A stretch of 64,000 nucleotides of DNA from Collinsella provencensis (GCF_900199705.1 NZ_LT904908.1:379694-443693); one strand, 5' to 3'. Positions 52,807-61,766 are shown, counted from the first letter of the stretch. Made by a program: numbers and translations. The notes: a model not told the origin generated them from the letters alone.

Positions 52807-52854
52807 CTAGATAATCTCAATAATGGTTAGTAGCTCGTGACGGCTCATGCTCAT
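52807..52854 (-). CDS. Leader peptide of the cstA attenuator (Leu-Leu, Ile-Ile, Ile-Ile)
   Basis: Fifteen codons reading M-S-M-S-R-H-E-L-L-T-I-I-E-I-I then TAG, with AAGAAGAAAAGG shortly upstream as ribosome-binding site. Six of the last eight residues are Leu or Ile, and both leucines use CTA, a codon that seems rare in this GC-rich DNA. Followed by hairpins (GCCCGT / ACGGGC near 52770-52790) and the terminator at 52711-52746, it has the form of a classic branched-chain amino-acid attenuator. Control of a transporter rather than an ilv gene is unusual. Confidence 0.75.
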   Translation of the reverse strand: MSMSRHELLTIIEII

Positions 52855-52876
52855 GATCGACAACCTTTTCTTCTTA

Positions 52877-52918
52877 AGACGCACCGCTCAAAGCGGCGCG
52901 TCTGCCAACAGTTGTTGG
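52877..52918 (-). promoter_or_regulatory. Hairpin and palindrome upstream of the leader peptide
   Basis: A 12-bp hairpin (52877-52888 with 52892-52903) is complete only if read as minus-strand RNA, where the single mismatch becomes G-U. Immediately beyond it is the palindrome CCAACAGTTGTTGG (52905-52918). TATCCT with TGGACT 16 bp upstream may be the promoter (near 52920-52950), which would place the palindrome at the transcription start. Confidence 0.45.
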
Positions 52919-53036
52919 TAGGATACACTCTATTTTGCTAAAGTCCATCCTCTTTGCTTCTCGTTACATTCATGTTTCGGATGTTTCATCTTGATAACGA
53001 TGTAATTTGTCGCAAGACAAGGCATACATTCAAAAC

Positions 53037-54092
53037 CTAGCAGATCTTATGCACCCAACCGTGAACATCCTCGACCGTTCCATCCTGGATACCTGTAAGC
53101 GTCTCACGCAGGCGAGTCATAACGGGACCCATGCACTCGTGCCCCTCTTCAAACGTCACGACGTCCTTATCATCGTGAATCTCACCCACCGGGGAAATCA
53201 CCGCAGCGGTACCGCACAGACCGCACTCCACAAACGCACCCGAGGCAACCTCATCCCATGTAACGGGACGCTCCTCGACATCCACATCCAAATCGCGCGC
53301 AACCTGTACAAGCGAACGACGTGTGATGGAGGGCAAGATCGAATCGGTATGAGAAACGGGCACCACCAGCTTGCCGGAGCGATCGACAAACAGCACGTTG
53401 GCGCCACCGGTCTCCTCAACGTAGGTGCGCGACTGCGAATCCAGATAGAGATTCTCGGCAAAACCTGCAGCATGAGCATCCATACCTGATTTCAAGCTCA
53501 TGGCGTAATTAAGACCCGCCTTGATATTGCCCGTTCCATGGGGCGCCGCGCGATCATAACGCGCAACGCACAGACGGATGGGCTTGGCTCCACCCTTGAA
53601 ATAAGGACCCACGGGTGTGACCAGAATGCGGAACTGATACTCATCGGCCGGCTTGACACCGATAACATCGCCTGTAGCGATCATAAGGGGGCGCACGTAC
53701 AACGTTGCACCCGACCCAAACGGCGGAACCCATGCTGCGTTAGCACGTACAACCTGTTCAACCGCATCGACAAAACGATCCTGCGGGTACGGCGGCATCA
53801 CCAAGCGCTCAGCAGAATCGGCCATGCGACGCGCGTTCAAATCAGGACGAAAGCACACGATGTCGCCATCGCGCGTGGTATAAGCCTTGAGACCTTCGAA
53901 AACCTCTTGGCAGTAATGGAAAATGCCAGCGCACTCCGAAAGCGTAATCGTGTGGTCCGCTGTAAGCTCGCCAGCGTCCCATGCACCGTTTTTCCAATTG
54001 GATACGAAGCTGTAATCGGTCTTGCGATAGTTGAAGTCCAAATTCGACCAATCAAGTTGCTTTTTCTTCGCACCCAAGTTCTCTGTAATCAT
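53037..54092 (-). CDS. ilvE: Branched-chain amino-acid aminotransferase
   Basis: PLP enzyme that transaminates Leu, Ile and Val, in both synthesis and breakdown. Fold-type IV sequence with the PLP lysine K191 (NIKAGLNYAMS), YVEETGGANVLFV and SHTDSILPSITR. The 351-residue length is that of the long BCAT group. It lies directly upstream of the leader-controlled cstA gene. A palindrome TGACCTATAGGTCA sits 120 nt before the start. Confidence 0.95.
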   Translation of the reverse strand: MITENLGAKKKQLDWSNLDFNYRKTDYSFVSNWKNGAWDAGELTADHTITLSECAGIFHYCQEVFEGLKAYTTRDGDIVCFRPDLNARRMADSAERLVMPPYPQDRFVDAVEQVVRANAAWVPPFGSGATLYVRPLMIATGDVIGVKPADEYQFRILVTPVGPYFKGGAKPIRLCVARYDRAAPHGTGNIKAGLNYAMSLKSGMDAHAAGFAENLYLDSQSRTYVEETGGANVLFVDRSGKLVVPVSHTDSILPSITRRSLVQVARDLDVDVEERPVTWDEVASGAFVECGLCGTAAVISPVGEIHDDKDVVTFEEGHECMGPVMTRLRETLTGIQDGTVEDVHGWVHKIC

Positions 54093-54211
54093 TGCTCAGC
54101 CTTCCTTTCAAACCGCTAAACGGCAACGCATATCGCTGTTCTTCAAACCGCCCAAAGCGTCAAACAAACGATGCGTGGGATTGTACCTTTGTGCACTCTA
54201 TCGAAATGGAG

Positions 54212-54225
54212 TGACCTATAGGTCA
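54212..54225. promoter_or_regulatory. Perfect 14-bp palindrome upstream of ilvE
   Basis: TGACCTATAGGTCA is its own reverse complement. It lies downstream of a TTGACG box (minus strand, 54252-54257 region) and so could be an operator overlapping the ilvE promoter. No regulator can be named. Confidence 0.5.
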
Positions 54226-54270
54226 TCAAAGTTTAACGGAAGAGGAAATGCGTCAATATAAGCCGTACAA

Positions 54271-54301
54271 CAAAAAACGGGCCCCGCTCCTGCGGGACCC
54301 G
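54271..54301 (-). terminator. Rho-independent terminator of rpsT
   Basis: Minus strand: stem CGGGTCCCGC / GCGGGGCCCG with one G-U pair, 4-nt loop, then TTTTTTG. It is 25 nt after the stop. Confidence 0.9.
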
Positions 54302-54326
54302 TCACACATCAAAGATGTTGGAAAAC

Positions 54327-54587
54327 TTAGAGGCTGTTCACGAGCTTCTGAACGCCGGACTTGCGGTTGGCAGCCTGGTTCTTGTGAATAACACCCTTGG
54401 CGACGGCCTTGTCGAGCTTGCGATAAGCAGTGGTGGCAGCAGCCTGAGCAGCAGCCTTGTCGCCAGCCTCAACGGCGGTCTTAACGTGCTTGATCACGGT
54501 CTTGAGCTCGGAGCGGATCGCCTTGTTGCGAACGCGAGCGATCTCATTGGTGCGGATGCGCTTCTTCTGGGACTTGATGTTTGCCAT
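54327..54587 (-). CDS. rpsT: 30S ribosomal protein S20
   Basis: Early-binding 16S rRNA protein. The 86-residue product starts [21 protein letters not shown] and has the helical S20 pattern with many Lys/Ala residues. It has its own strong promoter (54664-54692) and terminator, so it is expressed as a single gene. Neighbour holA is also its neighbour in many Gram-positives. Confidence 0.97.
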   Translation of the reverse strand: MANIKSQKKRIRTNEIARVRNKAIRSELKTVIKHVKTAVEAGDKAAAQAAATTAYRKLDKAVAKGVIHKNQAANRKSGVQKLVNSL

Positions 54588-54663
54588 CGGGTTCGGTTCC
54601 TTTCGAATACTTCTTACGTTCTATCCGGCCTCTGAGACACGGGTTGAGGTCATACGGTCGAGT

Positions 54664-54692
54664 ATTGTACACACGCCTTCGCCCTCGTGCAA
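54664..54692 (-). promoter_or_regulatory. rpsT promoter
   Basis: -35 TTGCAC (54687-54692), 17-bp spacer, -10 TACAAT (54664-54669) on the minus strand. This is the best sigma-A match in the window apart from that of mihF. Confidence 0.8.
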
Positions 54693-54768
54693 GCACATAT
54701 CGCCCAATTGTGCAGGTTACGCAGCAGAATCCACAAGTTAGTTCATTTCGATGACCTACGGCACAGCG

Positions 54769-55728
54769 CTAGGGACGCATGATTCCCGTCACCCACATGA
54801 GAAAAGCGAGCTCGCTGTCGCGAGACCCCTTCAACGCCAGCTCCGTTTCCGCTGCCGTAGATAGGGCGTCGAGCAATTCTTCCATGCGCCAGCGACGCGC
54901 CCACGTAAGATGATTTTTCACTTGCCAGCCCTGCACACCGAGCGTCGAGGCAAGTTGGCTCCCCTGTCCACGTGCATCCAGCGCCTTTGCGATGATGAGC
55001 TCACGGATACGCGTCACCAAAAGTGACCACAAGCGCACTTCACTTTTTTCAGGCTGCATTTTAAGCAGCTCGAGGGCCTTGTTCGCATCGCGCGCAGAAA
55101 CAGCGTTCAAAAACTCCCACGGCTTGACCTGCACGGTGCGCGCAACGTGGCGTTCTACATCGGCAAGCGAGATTTCCGGACCCTCAATCATGGCTGCGAG
55201 CTTTTTCAGTTCGTTATCGAGCATGCGGGTATTCTCACCTGCACGGGCGACAAGCGCTTCCGCCGCGTTAATCGACATGCGCTTACCATGCGTTTGCGCC
55301 ATCTTGACTACCTGCGGAGGCATCTCCCATGCTTTTTTAAGCCCGCAATCTATCACAGCTTTCGACCCGAGCTTGGCAATCGCCTTATACAGACGCGTGT
55401 TCTTCGCAAGCGATGTCGCAATGACGAGACACACCGTCGTTGAAGACGGATTCGCAAAGTACTCGACCAGAGGCTCGCTCACCGTCTTGGGCAATTTGTC
55501 GCAGTTTTCCAGGATAACAAGACGGAAATCCGCGCCCATGGGAAACGTATTGAGCGAAGCGATGACATCATCGATCTGCGGGTCTTTTGCCATATCGCGC
55601 ACATCGATATTAAAGTCCGCCATACCGGTCTTCTCAAGGCGGGCGCGCATGCGCTCGATTGAACGCACGCGCTTCAGTTCATCCGCCCCAACAACAAGAT
55701 ATCCCGGCAAAAGTTGCTGTTCAGCCAT
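54769..55728 (-). CDS. holA: DNA polymerase III delta subunit
   Basis: Clamp-loader subunit that opens the beta clamp. The AAA+-like N-terminal start (LLPGYLVVGADELKRVRSIERM), the family's NTFPMGADFRLVILENCDKL and the C-terminal SLLVTRIRELIIAKALDARGQ are present. The ATG at 55728 lies seven bases after GGAGG. The gene follows comEC on the same strand, as in Firmicutes (comEC-holA-rpsT). Confidence 0.92.
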   Translation of the reverse strand: MAEQQLLPGYLVVGADELKRVRSIERMRARLEKTGMADFNIDVRDMAKDPQIDDVIASLNTFPMGADFRLVILENCDKLPKTVSEPLVEYFANPSSTTVCLVIATSLAKNTRLYKAIAKLGSKAVIDCGLKKAWEMPPQVVKMAQTHGKRMSINAAEALVARAGENTRMLDNELKKLAAMIEGPEISLADVERHVARTVQVKPWEFLNAVSARDANKALELLKMQPEKSEVRLWSLLVTRIRELIIAKALDARGQGSQLASTLGVQGWQVKNHLTWARRWRMEELLDALSTAAETELALKGSRDSELAFLMWVTGIMRP

Positions 55729-55815
55729 AGCTTCACCTCCGCTCACTCATGTGCAGTATCTACACTCGGCTCATTCTACCCTCTCGCCATTCAACCGTCC
55801 TCCTTTCCCTCTTGG

Positions 55816-58167
55816 CTACTTCAAAATCTCTGAACGCTCCGTCGTGACGCGCGGGCCTGTTTCGCCTGGATAAATGACGATATCCCCAACATCTTTCGTG
55901 CATAAAAACAAAGCGCCTGCATCTTTGGCGAGCTGGACACACGCCCTGTCCGGATGTCCGTATGAGTTGTCTTCGCCGGCACTTGCAACGGCGATTTCAG
56001 GTTCCAGCACGTCCAGCAGCTCTCCGGTCAACGAAACCTTCGAGCCATGATGCCCCACTTTAAGCACATCAATATCGCCGACCTCATCCGCAAATACTGC
56101 CAGCTCTTCGCACTCGGCATCTCCCGTCAAAAGCATGTCGAGCGTCTTGCCTGCTCGTTCATATGAAACACCGAGACAAACTGAATCGCAGTTCTCCTCG
56201 CCATCAACGGGAACATCTGGCCACACCATGGTGCATGCAAAAGCGCCCACATGTACGCAGTCGCCCTCAGCAAGTTCAGCTTTCTCTATCGTCCGCTCTT
56301 CCAGCTCCTCGGGCATAGCGGCAAGCGCCCCTTCTGCCACGATGATGCGATCAACGGGAATCGAATCGAGTATGTCAGGCAAACCTCCCCAGTGATCGCG
56401 ATCCCAATGCGTCACGACCACTGCGTCCAAATGCATCACATAATTGCGTGTAAGCGCAATAGCAGCCTGTTCATCGACACCTGCATCTACAAGCATGGTA
56501 TGAGGCCCGTCTCGCAACAAAATGGCATCCGCTTGCCCAACATCCAAAACAACGACTGAAGGCGGTGCGAATAGCAACCAACGCACCGTGTTCCCAAGCA
56601 ACAACGCCCCAACAAGTGAAAACGCAATCGCCATCGTGGCGCGACTCACATCTTTCCATGCGATATACGCCAGTACGGCAAAACCATACGCGACAATCGG
56701 TAACCACCAACTTGCTTCAATCTTCACCGACGCATATGGAATCCGTGAAAACATGTTTGCGAGAAAGATCGAAACACGTGCCAGAGTGTCGGGGATCACC
56801 AGCATGCAGGCGCCAAACGGCAGCAACGCCGCGGGGGTGACCAGTAGCCCCACAACCAGCAAGGCACTCATGACCGGACCAACCACCACGTTTGCCAAGG
56901 GGGCCACAACCGACATCTCCCCAAAGACCGGAACGGTCAATGGGAGCGTCGCCCATTGCGCAACCAGCGTGAGCGAGAGCGGTTCGGACATCACGCTCGG
57001 AATACCCAGTTGTTCCAAAAGATGTGCAACATATTTGCCAAATACCAGCAGGAATAAAACGCTCAGCGCAGACAGTTGAAAGCCCAGATCGTAGACCGTG
57101 CCTGGATTGCAAACCATCAAGACGCATATCGCCCACGACAATCCTGACAACGGGTGAGCACGGCGTTTGAAAAGGGTCGTGGCCATACTCGCTGCGACCA
57201 TCACCACCGAACGTATCGCAGAGGGGGCGCAACCGGTAAACAACACATACCACACCATCACGCCAAGCACCACAAAGCGCGTTAAGCCACTTCCCCACCG
57301 TGTCTTGCGCAAAGCCGCCTCGAGCAGCATCGAAATGAACGCCAGATGGCTTCCGGATACGGCAACGAGGTGAGAAAGACCGCAGCGCGCAAATGCCTCG
57401 TTCGCCTCAGTTTTGTTCAGCTCTGTCGTCCGTCCGCAAATCGTTCCTGCAAGTAACGCTCGCGCATCAGTCTGTCTGGGATCTATCGCGGTGAGGAGTA
57501 AGGAGCGTAGTCCGTCCACGCCGTGCAAAAAACTGCCGCCATCAGCGTTGATCACCCGCACTACCTGTAGATGGGCCACCTCTCCCTTCATGAATCGGCT
57601 TCGCGCCCATTCATCGTCGCCAAGCGGCTTCAGCCTGCCAACCACTCTGAGCTTAGAACCCGCCTCAAACGCTTCATCCGCCGTAAAACGAACCGATGCT
57701 CGATACCGTCCCGACACTCCGTCCAGCACGTCGGCAGTCGACGAAATCCCAAATTCTCCGATGCTTGGGTCACCTTTCACCACAAGCGTGCACGAGCCAA
57801 TCGAGACGCCCCCAAGCGAGCGAGCGTGTCCCTGCCATCTCAACAACCAAACAGACGCCGTCACACAACCCACGAGCATACCTACGCCCACGCAGCAGAG
57901 AACCTTATAGGCCTCCTTCCAGCGAACTTGATTGCATAATCGCTCTGCAGCTCCCATTCGTTTTCTACACATCACTCCAAGGGCGAGGACAAGAAATCCC
58001 AGCACAACAAGCGCGCCGATCTGACCGACAGGAAGAATGCACGACATGGCGCGCCAACGCCACCCCTCATTCAGCACAAGTGCGGCAGACCCGCATAATC
58101 CCAGGGCACCGAAGGCAGTCGGAGGCACATAGGGCCGCGGAGGTAATTCCAATTTCCCCGTACGCAT
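55816..58167 (-). CDS. comEC: ComEC/Rec2 DNA-uptake channel
   Basis: Channel for transport of single-stranded DNA across the membrane in natural transformation. Hydrophobic segments appear near the N-terminus, followed by a soluble OB-like segment. A competence domain of about eight membrane helices comes next, with the LSHLVAVSGSHLAF motif. A C-terminal metallo-beta-lactamase-like domain carries T-H-W-D-R-D-H and VGHHGS. All 783 residues are in one frame, so the gene appears intact. comEA lies 6 nt upstream. Together with the prepilin peptidase this suggests, but does not prove, competence. Confidence 0.93.
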   Translation of the reverse strand: MRTGKLELPPRPYVPPTAFGALGLCGSAALVLNEGWRWRAMSCILPVGQIGALVVLGFLVLALGVMCRKRMGAAERLCNQVRWKEAYKVLCCVGVGMLVGCVTASVWLLRWQGHARSLGGVSIGSCTLVVKGDPSIGEFGISSTADVLDGVSGRYRASVRFTADEAFEAGSKLRVVGRLKPLGDDEWARSRFMKGEVAHLQVVRVINADGGSFLHGVDGLRSLLLTAIDPRQTDARALLAGTICGRTTELNKTEANEAFARCGLSHLVAVSGSHLAFISMLLEAALRKTRWGSGLTRFVVLGVMVWYVLFTGCAPSAIRSVVMVAASMATTLFKRRAHPLSGLSWAICVLMVCNPGTVYDLGFQLSALSVLFLLVFGKYVAHLLEQLGIPSVMSEPLSLTLVAQWATLPLTVPVFGEMSVVAPLANVVVGPVMSALLVVGLLVTPAALLPFGACMLVIPDTLARVSIFLANMFSRIPYASVKIEASWWLPIVAYGFAVLAYIAWKDVSRATMAIAFSLVGALLLGNTVRWLLFAPPSVVVLDVGQADAILLRDGPHTMLVDAGVDEQAAIALTRNYVMHLDAVVVTHWDRDHWGGLPDILDSIPVDRIIVAEGALAAMPEELEERTIEKAELAEGDCVHVGAFACTMVWPDVPVDGEENCDSVCLGVSYERAGKTLDMLLTGDAECEELAVFADEVGDIDVLKVGHHGSKVSLTGELLDVLEPEIAVASAGEDNSYGHPDRACVQLAKDAGALFLCTKDVGDIVIYPGETGPRVTTERSEILK

Positions 58168-58173
58168 GCGCCA

Positions 58174-58899
58174 TCACACGCAAATCGATGCTTTGAGCTT
58201 CTCAAACTTCTTTTCACCGATGCCGCTCACCCGCATCAAGTCCTCAGGGGATGCAAATGGACCATTCGCTTCGCGATCATCGACAATGGATTGCGCGGTC
58301 GAAGGCCCGATTCCCGGCAGCGTATCGAGCTCCTCCACATTCGCTAGGTTAATATTCACCAGCGATGAACCGGATGTTACGCTTGATGCTCCTCCAGATG
58401 CACTACCCGATGCCCGTGTCGATATGTCCTCACCTTCGTGAGGAACGTACACTTGTTGTCCATCCACAAGCTTTGCCGCACGGTTCACGCTCGACACGTC
58501 CGCATCGCTTGAAAGACCACCGGCAGCATCTATCGCATCTTGAACGCGATCCCCCTCACGCAATTGAACAACCGAAGGACTTTCAACCGCCCCCGCAACA
58601 TCTACAACAATGACATCACCCTGCGGGGACGAGACTTCTTCATCATTCTTATCGTCAGATTCCCCTGCCTCACGCTGTCCCTTAGATGTAGCTTCGGCAT
58701 CATCTGCCGTATCGTCACTTCGCAGGTTCACGCGCTCAATCTCAATACCGCCTGCATCCACTGCCTGCAACACGCCAAACAGAGCCGAACCAGCAAGTAA
58801 CCCCACAACTAGTGTCAACGCCACCAAAAGCATAGGACGTTGCCGTAACGTTGTGATCAGCCGACGCTTTTTCTCTTCCCCTCGTTCCAGCTGTGCCAT
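58174..58899 (-). CDS. comEA: ComEA DNA-receptor protein
   Basis: Membrane-anchored DNA-binding protein that feeds ComEC. A membrane segment (about 23-45) is followed by an acidic Asp/Glu/Ser linker, an SLBB domain (DVAGAVESPSVVQLREGDRVQDAI) and a C-terminal helix-hairpin-helix pair (VNINLANVEELDTLPGIG and FASPEDLMRVSGIGEKKF). The HhH motifs are the DNA-contact part. Its 241 residues are within the family range. Confidence 0.93.
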   Translation of the reverse strand: MAQLERGEEKKRRLITTLRQRPMLLVALTLVVGLLAGSALFGVLQAVDAGGIEIERVNLRSDDTADDAEATSKGQREAGESDDKNDEEVSSPQGDVIVVDVAGAVESPSVVQLREGDRVQDAIDAAGGLSSDADVSSVNRAAKLVDGQQVYVPHEGEDISTRASGSASGGASSVTSGSSLVNINLANVEELDTLPGIGPSTAQSIVDDREANGPFASPEDLMRVSGIGEKKFEKLKASICV

Positions 58900-59028
58900 C
58901 CAACCACCTCCATCTCTATAGTGCCAAGATGGAATGTGCCGGCGGCAAACAAAAACAGAAAGTGGAATGCGACCTTACGAGTTAACCCCTCGTCATCTAA
59001 AATCGCAGGTAAATGTAGGTAAATTAAA

Positions 59029-59078
59029 TAAAAACCCCTTGGCCCATGCAAATCACGAGGAAGGCATGCACCAAGGGG
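59029..59078 (-). terminator. Rho-independent terminator of thiI
   Basis: Minus strand: CCCCTTGG...CCAAGGGG with an inner GCATG pairing and a long loop, followed by TTTTTAT. It closes the mihF-to-thiI operon. Confidence 0.8.
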
Positions 59079-59109
59079 CAATTATCAACGTACAGCTGGA
59101 GTATTCGGA

Positions 59110-60396
59110 TTACTTCTCGAGCAATTCCTCATCGTCAAACGTCTTGTCACTATGATTACGAACACGAGTCTCACGTGGCGCAAGCACTTCGTGACGCGCC
59201 TTCATCGCACGAGGACGATGGTACACCGGGGCATCGAAATCGACGTATTCGACCGAATCGACCAAATGCTCGATCATCGCCTCATGGTCGAACATCTCCC
59301 ACGCCTCATGCACTGCATCGAGCTTGGCATGCGTTTCGGGACGACGCGGCATAAACAGCGTGCAGCAGTCGGGAGCAGTCTGACACGAGATGTCATACGT
59401 GCCGATCTGCTGAGCACGCGCGATAATCTCCTGCTTATCCGAACCGATAAGCGGACGGAAGACGGGAATATCCACGACCTCATTGACTGCCATGATGTTC
59501 TCAAGCGTCTGCGATGCCACCTGGCCAAGCGATTCGCCGGTCACGAGTGCCTTGGCGCCTTCGAGCTTTGCAATACGCTCCGCAACGGAGTACATCACGC
59601 GTCGATACATGATCACCCGCAGGTCAGAGGGGGTTTTGAGCGAAATCTCACGCTGACAGTCACCGAACGGCACCACGTACATGCGGCCAATCTGCACCGC
59701 GGGAGCCAGCTCGCGAATAATATCCTGGCAGAGATACTCGCTCGTATCCGCCGTCTGCGGGCGCCCGGAAAAATGCACGGGAACCGTCACCGCACCGCGG
59801 CGAGCCAACAGCCACGTTGCAACCGGAGAATCGATACCCGAGCTCAACAGCGTCACAACCTTGTCGGCAGACCCCTGCGGCAAGCCTCCCACACCGCGGA
59901 TGCTCTTGGCGTACACGTAGACGCTTCCCTGCACCACGAGCACGTGCACCGTGGCATCGGGATCCTTCATCTTGACTTTTTTATCGGGGAACGCCAAACA
60001 GAGCGCCTCGCCCACCTGCTGGTTCAAATCCATGCTGGTAAGCTCGTAATCTGTATTGGAGCGGCGCGAGGCAGCTTTAAACGTTTCAAACGACCCAAAC
60101 TCACGCAGAGCCTCGATGGCCGCCTTGCAGTACTCAGCCGGTTCACGATTGGTGTGAAATGCCAGAGAGCATCGGGCGACACCCGGAACCTTGGCAATCA
60201 GCGGCATAGCGGCTTCGGCCTCGCCACGCTCGGAAAACGTCACCAAAATATGACCGGAAATGCGCGTGATGGTCGCAACGGAAAAGGCGGCCAAAGCCGC
60301 CTTGATTGAATCCATGAGCACGTGCTCGAACCGGGAGCGGTTCTTGCCCTTGAGCCCTATCTCATGATAATGAACCAGGCAAACACGACTGGCCAC
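59110..60396 (-). CDS. thiI: tRNA 4-thiouridine synthetase ThiI (no rhodanese domain)
   Basis: Activates and sulfurates U8 of tRNA and can supply sulfur for thiamine. An N-terminal ferredoxin-like/THUMP region (about 1-165) is followed by a PP-loop ATPase with LLSSGIDSPVA and the QTAPDCCTLFMPRRP segment. The C-terminal rhodanese domain of E. coli ThiI is absent, as in most Gram-positives. About 40 polar residues follow after the PP-loop domain. It is the last gene in the mihF-gmk-rpoZ-thiI run and starts one base after rpoZ ends. Confidence 0.92.
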   Translation of the reverse strand: MASRVCLVHYHEIGLKGKNRSRFEHVLMDSIKAALAAFSVATITRISGHILVTFSERGEAEAAMPLIAKVPGVARCSLAFHTNREPAEYCKAAIEALREFGSFETFKAASRRSNTDYELTSMDLNQQVGEALCLAFPDKKVKMKDPDATVHVLVVQGSVYVYAKSIRGVGGLPQGSADKVVTLLSSGIDSPVATWLLARRGAVTVPVHFSGRPQTADTSEYLCQDIIRELAPAVQIGRMYVVPFGDCQREISLKTPSDLRVIMYRRVMYSVAERIAKLEGAKALVTGESLGQVASQTLENIMAVNEVVDIPVFRPLIGSDKQEIIARAQQIGTYDISCQTAPDCCTLFMPRRPETHAKLDAVHEAWEMFDHEAMIEHLVDSVEYVDFDAPVYHRPRAMKARHEVLAPRETRVRNHSDKTFDDEELLEK

Positions 60397-60681
60397 TTAT
60401 TCCTCCGTGGGATCGATGTGGCTCAGAGCGTTCGCATAACGCTCGTGATCGTAGGAAATCGTGCCATCCACAATCTCCTCCATCGCCATGGAAATGGTGT
60501 CCTTGCCGGAGAGCATCACGGTGATGTCATCGGTATCCTGGACGGTCAACACACGATTGTGCTGGCCACGCAGCATATTGTTGATATCGCAGGCGCGCTG
60601 GGAGGCAAGCGAAGCGAGAAGGAAGCGATTGTGATCGGTCTTCTCGAGCAAATCGTCGATAGCAGGCTTCACAACAGACAT
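60397..60681 (-). CDS. rpoZ: RNA polymerase omega subunit
   Basis: Small subunit that stabilises beta' in RNA polymerase. The 94-residue product shows KPAIDDLLEKTDHNRFLLASLASQRACDIN in place of the usual omega N-terminal pattern and ends with an acidic tail. Identity is supported by position after gmk. The ATG overlaps the gmk stop as TAATG. A start two codons upstream is less likely. Confidence 0.85.
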   Translation of the reverse strand: MSVVKPAIDDLLEKTDHNRFLLASLASQRACDINNMLRGQHNRVLTVQDTDDITVMLSGKDTISMAMEEIVDGTISYDHERYANALSHIDPTEE

Positions 60682-61256
60682 TAGCAAGCATTCCTTTCAT
60701 GAGCGTTTAAGACGACGAGGAGCTCGTCGGTAGCACGGTCGAGATCGTCGTTGACCACGATGTCGTCGTAACGGTCGCGCAGCTGCATCTCGCTCTCAGC
60801 AGTATGCAGACGCAGCGCCAATGACTCTGGAGTCTCAGAGCCACGGCCGATGAGGCGCTCTCTCAAAACTTCGAGCGAGGGTGGCTCGATAAAAATGAGA
60901 ACAGCCTCCGGGAAGCGCTCCTTAACGGCAAGCGCACCCTGAACGTCAATCTCAAGAATGAGGGATTGGCCCGTGGCCAGATTGCGATCGACCTCGCTGG
61001 CAAGCGTGCCGTAGCGGTGATCATGCACCTGCGCCCATTCAACGAAATCCCCCGCCTCGATGCGGGCGGAGAACTCATCGTCGGTCAAAAAATAATAGTT
61101 CACGCCGTCGATCTCGCCGGCGCGCGGCTCTCGCGTGGTAGCGGAAACCGTCAGACCCAGGTCGGTACGCACCGCGCGCACGCGCGCGACCAGCGTACCC
61201 TTCCCTGCGCCTGACGGCCCGGAAATCACAAAGAGCTTTGGCTCGGTGAGGCTCAC
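60681..61256 (-). CDS. gmk: Guanylate kinase
   Basis: Converts GMP to GDP. P-loop GPSGAGKGT, the GMP-binding stretch with TTREPRAGEIDGVNYYF and FVEWAQVH, and the lid with DIDVQGA-type EIDVQGALAV are all present in 191 residues. The GTG start abuts the mihF stop (TAAGTG) without spacing, so translation is probably coupled. Confidence 0.96.
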   Translation of the reverse strand: MSLTEPKLFVISGPSGAGKGTLVARVRAVRTDLGLTVSATTREPRAGEIDGVNYYFLTDDEFSARIEAGDFVEWAQVHDHRYGTLASEVDRNLATGQSLILEIDVQGALAVKERFPEAVLIFIEPPSLEVLRERLIGRGSETPESLALRLHTAESEMQLRDRYDDIVVNDDLDRATDELLVVLNAHERNAC

Positions 61257-61565
61257 TTACTTGGTAAGCTGCTCGAGGAGCTGCTCGCGCTGACGGACAC
61301 CGAGGCCCTGAACGCGACGGGTGGCGGAGATACCCAGCTCGTCCATAATCTTTGCGGCCTTGGCCTTGCCATAGCCGGGGAGAGACTCGATGAGCGTGGA
61401 GACCTTCATGCGGGAAGCAATCGGATCGTCGGAGTTGAGAACAGACTCGAGGGAAACGGAACCCTTCTTGATCTGCTCGCGGAGCTCGGCACGAGCGTGA
61501 CGGGCGGCAGCGGCCTTCTCAAGTGCAGCCTTGCGCTGCTCATCGGTGAGCTGAGGAAGCGCCAT
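61257..61565 (-). CDS. mihF: Actinobacterial integration host factor (mIHF)
   Basis: Nucleoid-associated DNA-binding protein unrelated to enterobacterial IHF but required for mycobacteriophage integration and chromosome organisation. The 102-residue product has the basic N-terminal helix (LTDEQRKAALEKAAAARHARAELREQIKKG) and the C-terminal H2TH-like part (LIESLPGYGKAKAAKIMDELGI) of mIHF. GGAGG precedes the ATG by five bases. mihF-gmk-rpoZ is a marker order for Actinobacteria. A strong promoter lies upstream. Confidence 0.93.
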   Translation of the reverse strand: MALPQLTDEQRKAALEKAAAARHARAELREQIKKGSVSLESVLNSDDPIASRMKVSTLIESLPGYGKAKAAKIMDELGISATRRVQGLGVRQREQLLEQLTK

Positions 61566-61653
61566 TTGAACCTCCAAATAATAGGCTTCTTCTTACATGT
61601 CATTGGTTCTCTACGTGTTGTTACGTGCAGATTCGAACCTTCAACGGCATCAT

Positions 61654-61682
61654 AGCGTAGTCTAACGTGGGGCAAAGTGCAA
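61654..61682 (-). promoter_or_regulatory. mihF operon promoter
   Basis: -35 TTGCAC (61677-61682), 17-bp spacer, -10 TACGCT (61654-61659) on the minus strand, about 90 nt before the mihF start. Confidence 0.7.
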
Positions 61683-61705
61683 GCATGTCGGGCAAAACCT
61701 GCACT

Positions 61706-61755
61706 AAAACCCCCGTATTCGCGCATTTTTTGCAATATACGCGCAGCTACAGGGG
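61706..61755 (-). terminator. Imperfect terminator after pyrF
   Basis: Minus strand: CCCCTGTA pairs with TACGGGGG-type arm around an inner GCGC / GCGC stem, followed by TTTTAG. It separates the pyr genes from mihF. Confidence 0.65.
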
Positions 61756-61766
61756 TCGCTTCATCG

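Noticed and set aside
54588-54768. tRNA gene next to rpsT
   Set aside because: A GGTTC-like stretch is present, but no acceptor stem or anticodon arm can be formed.
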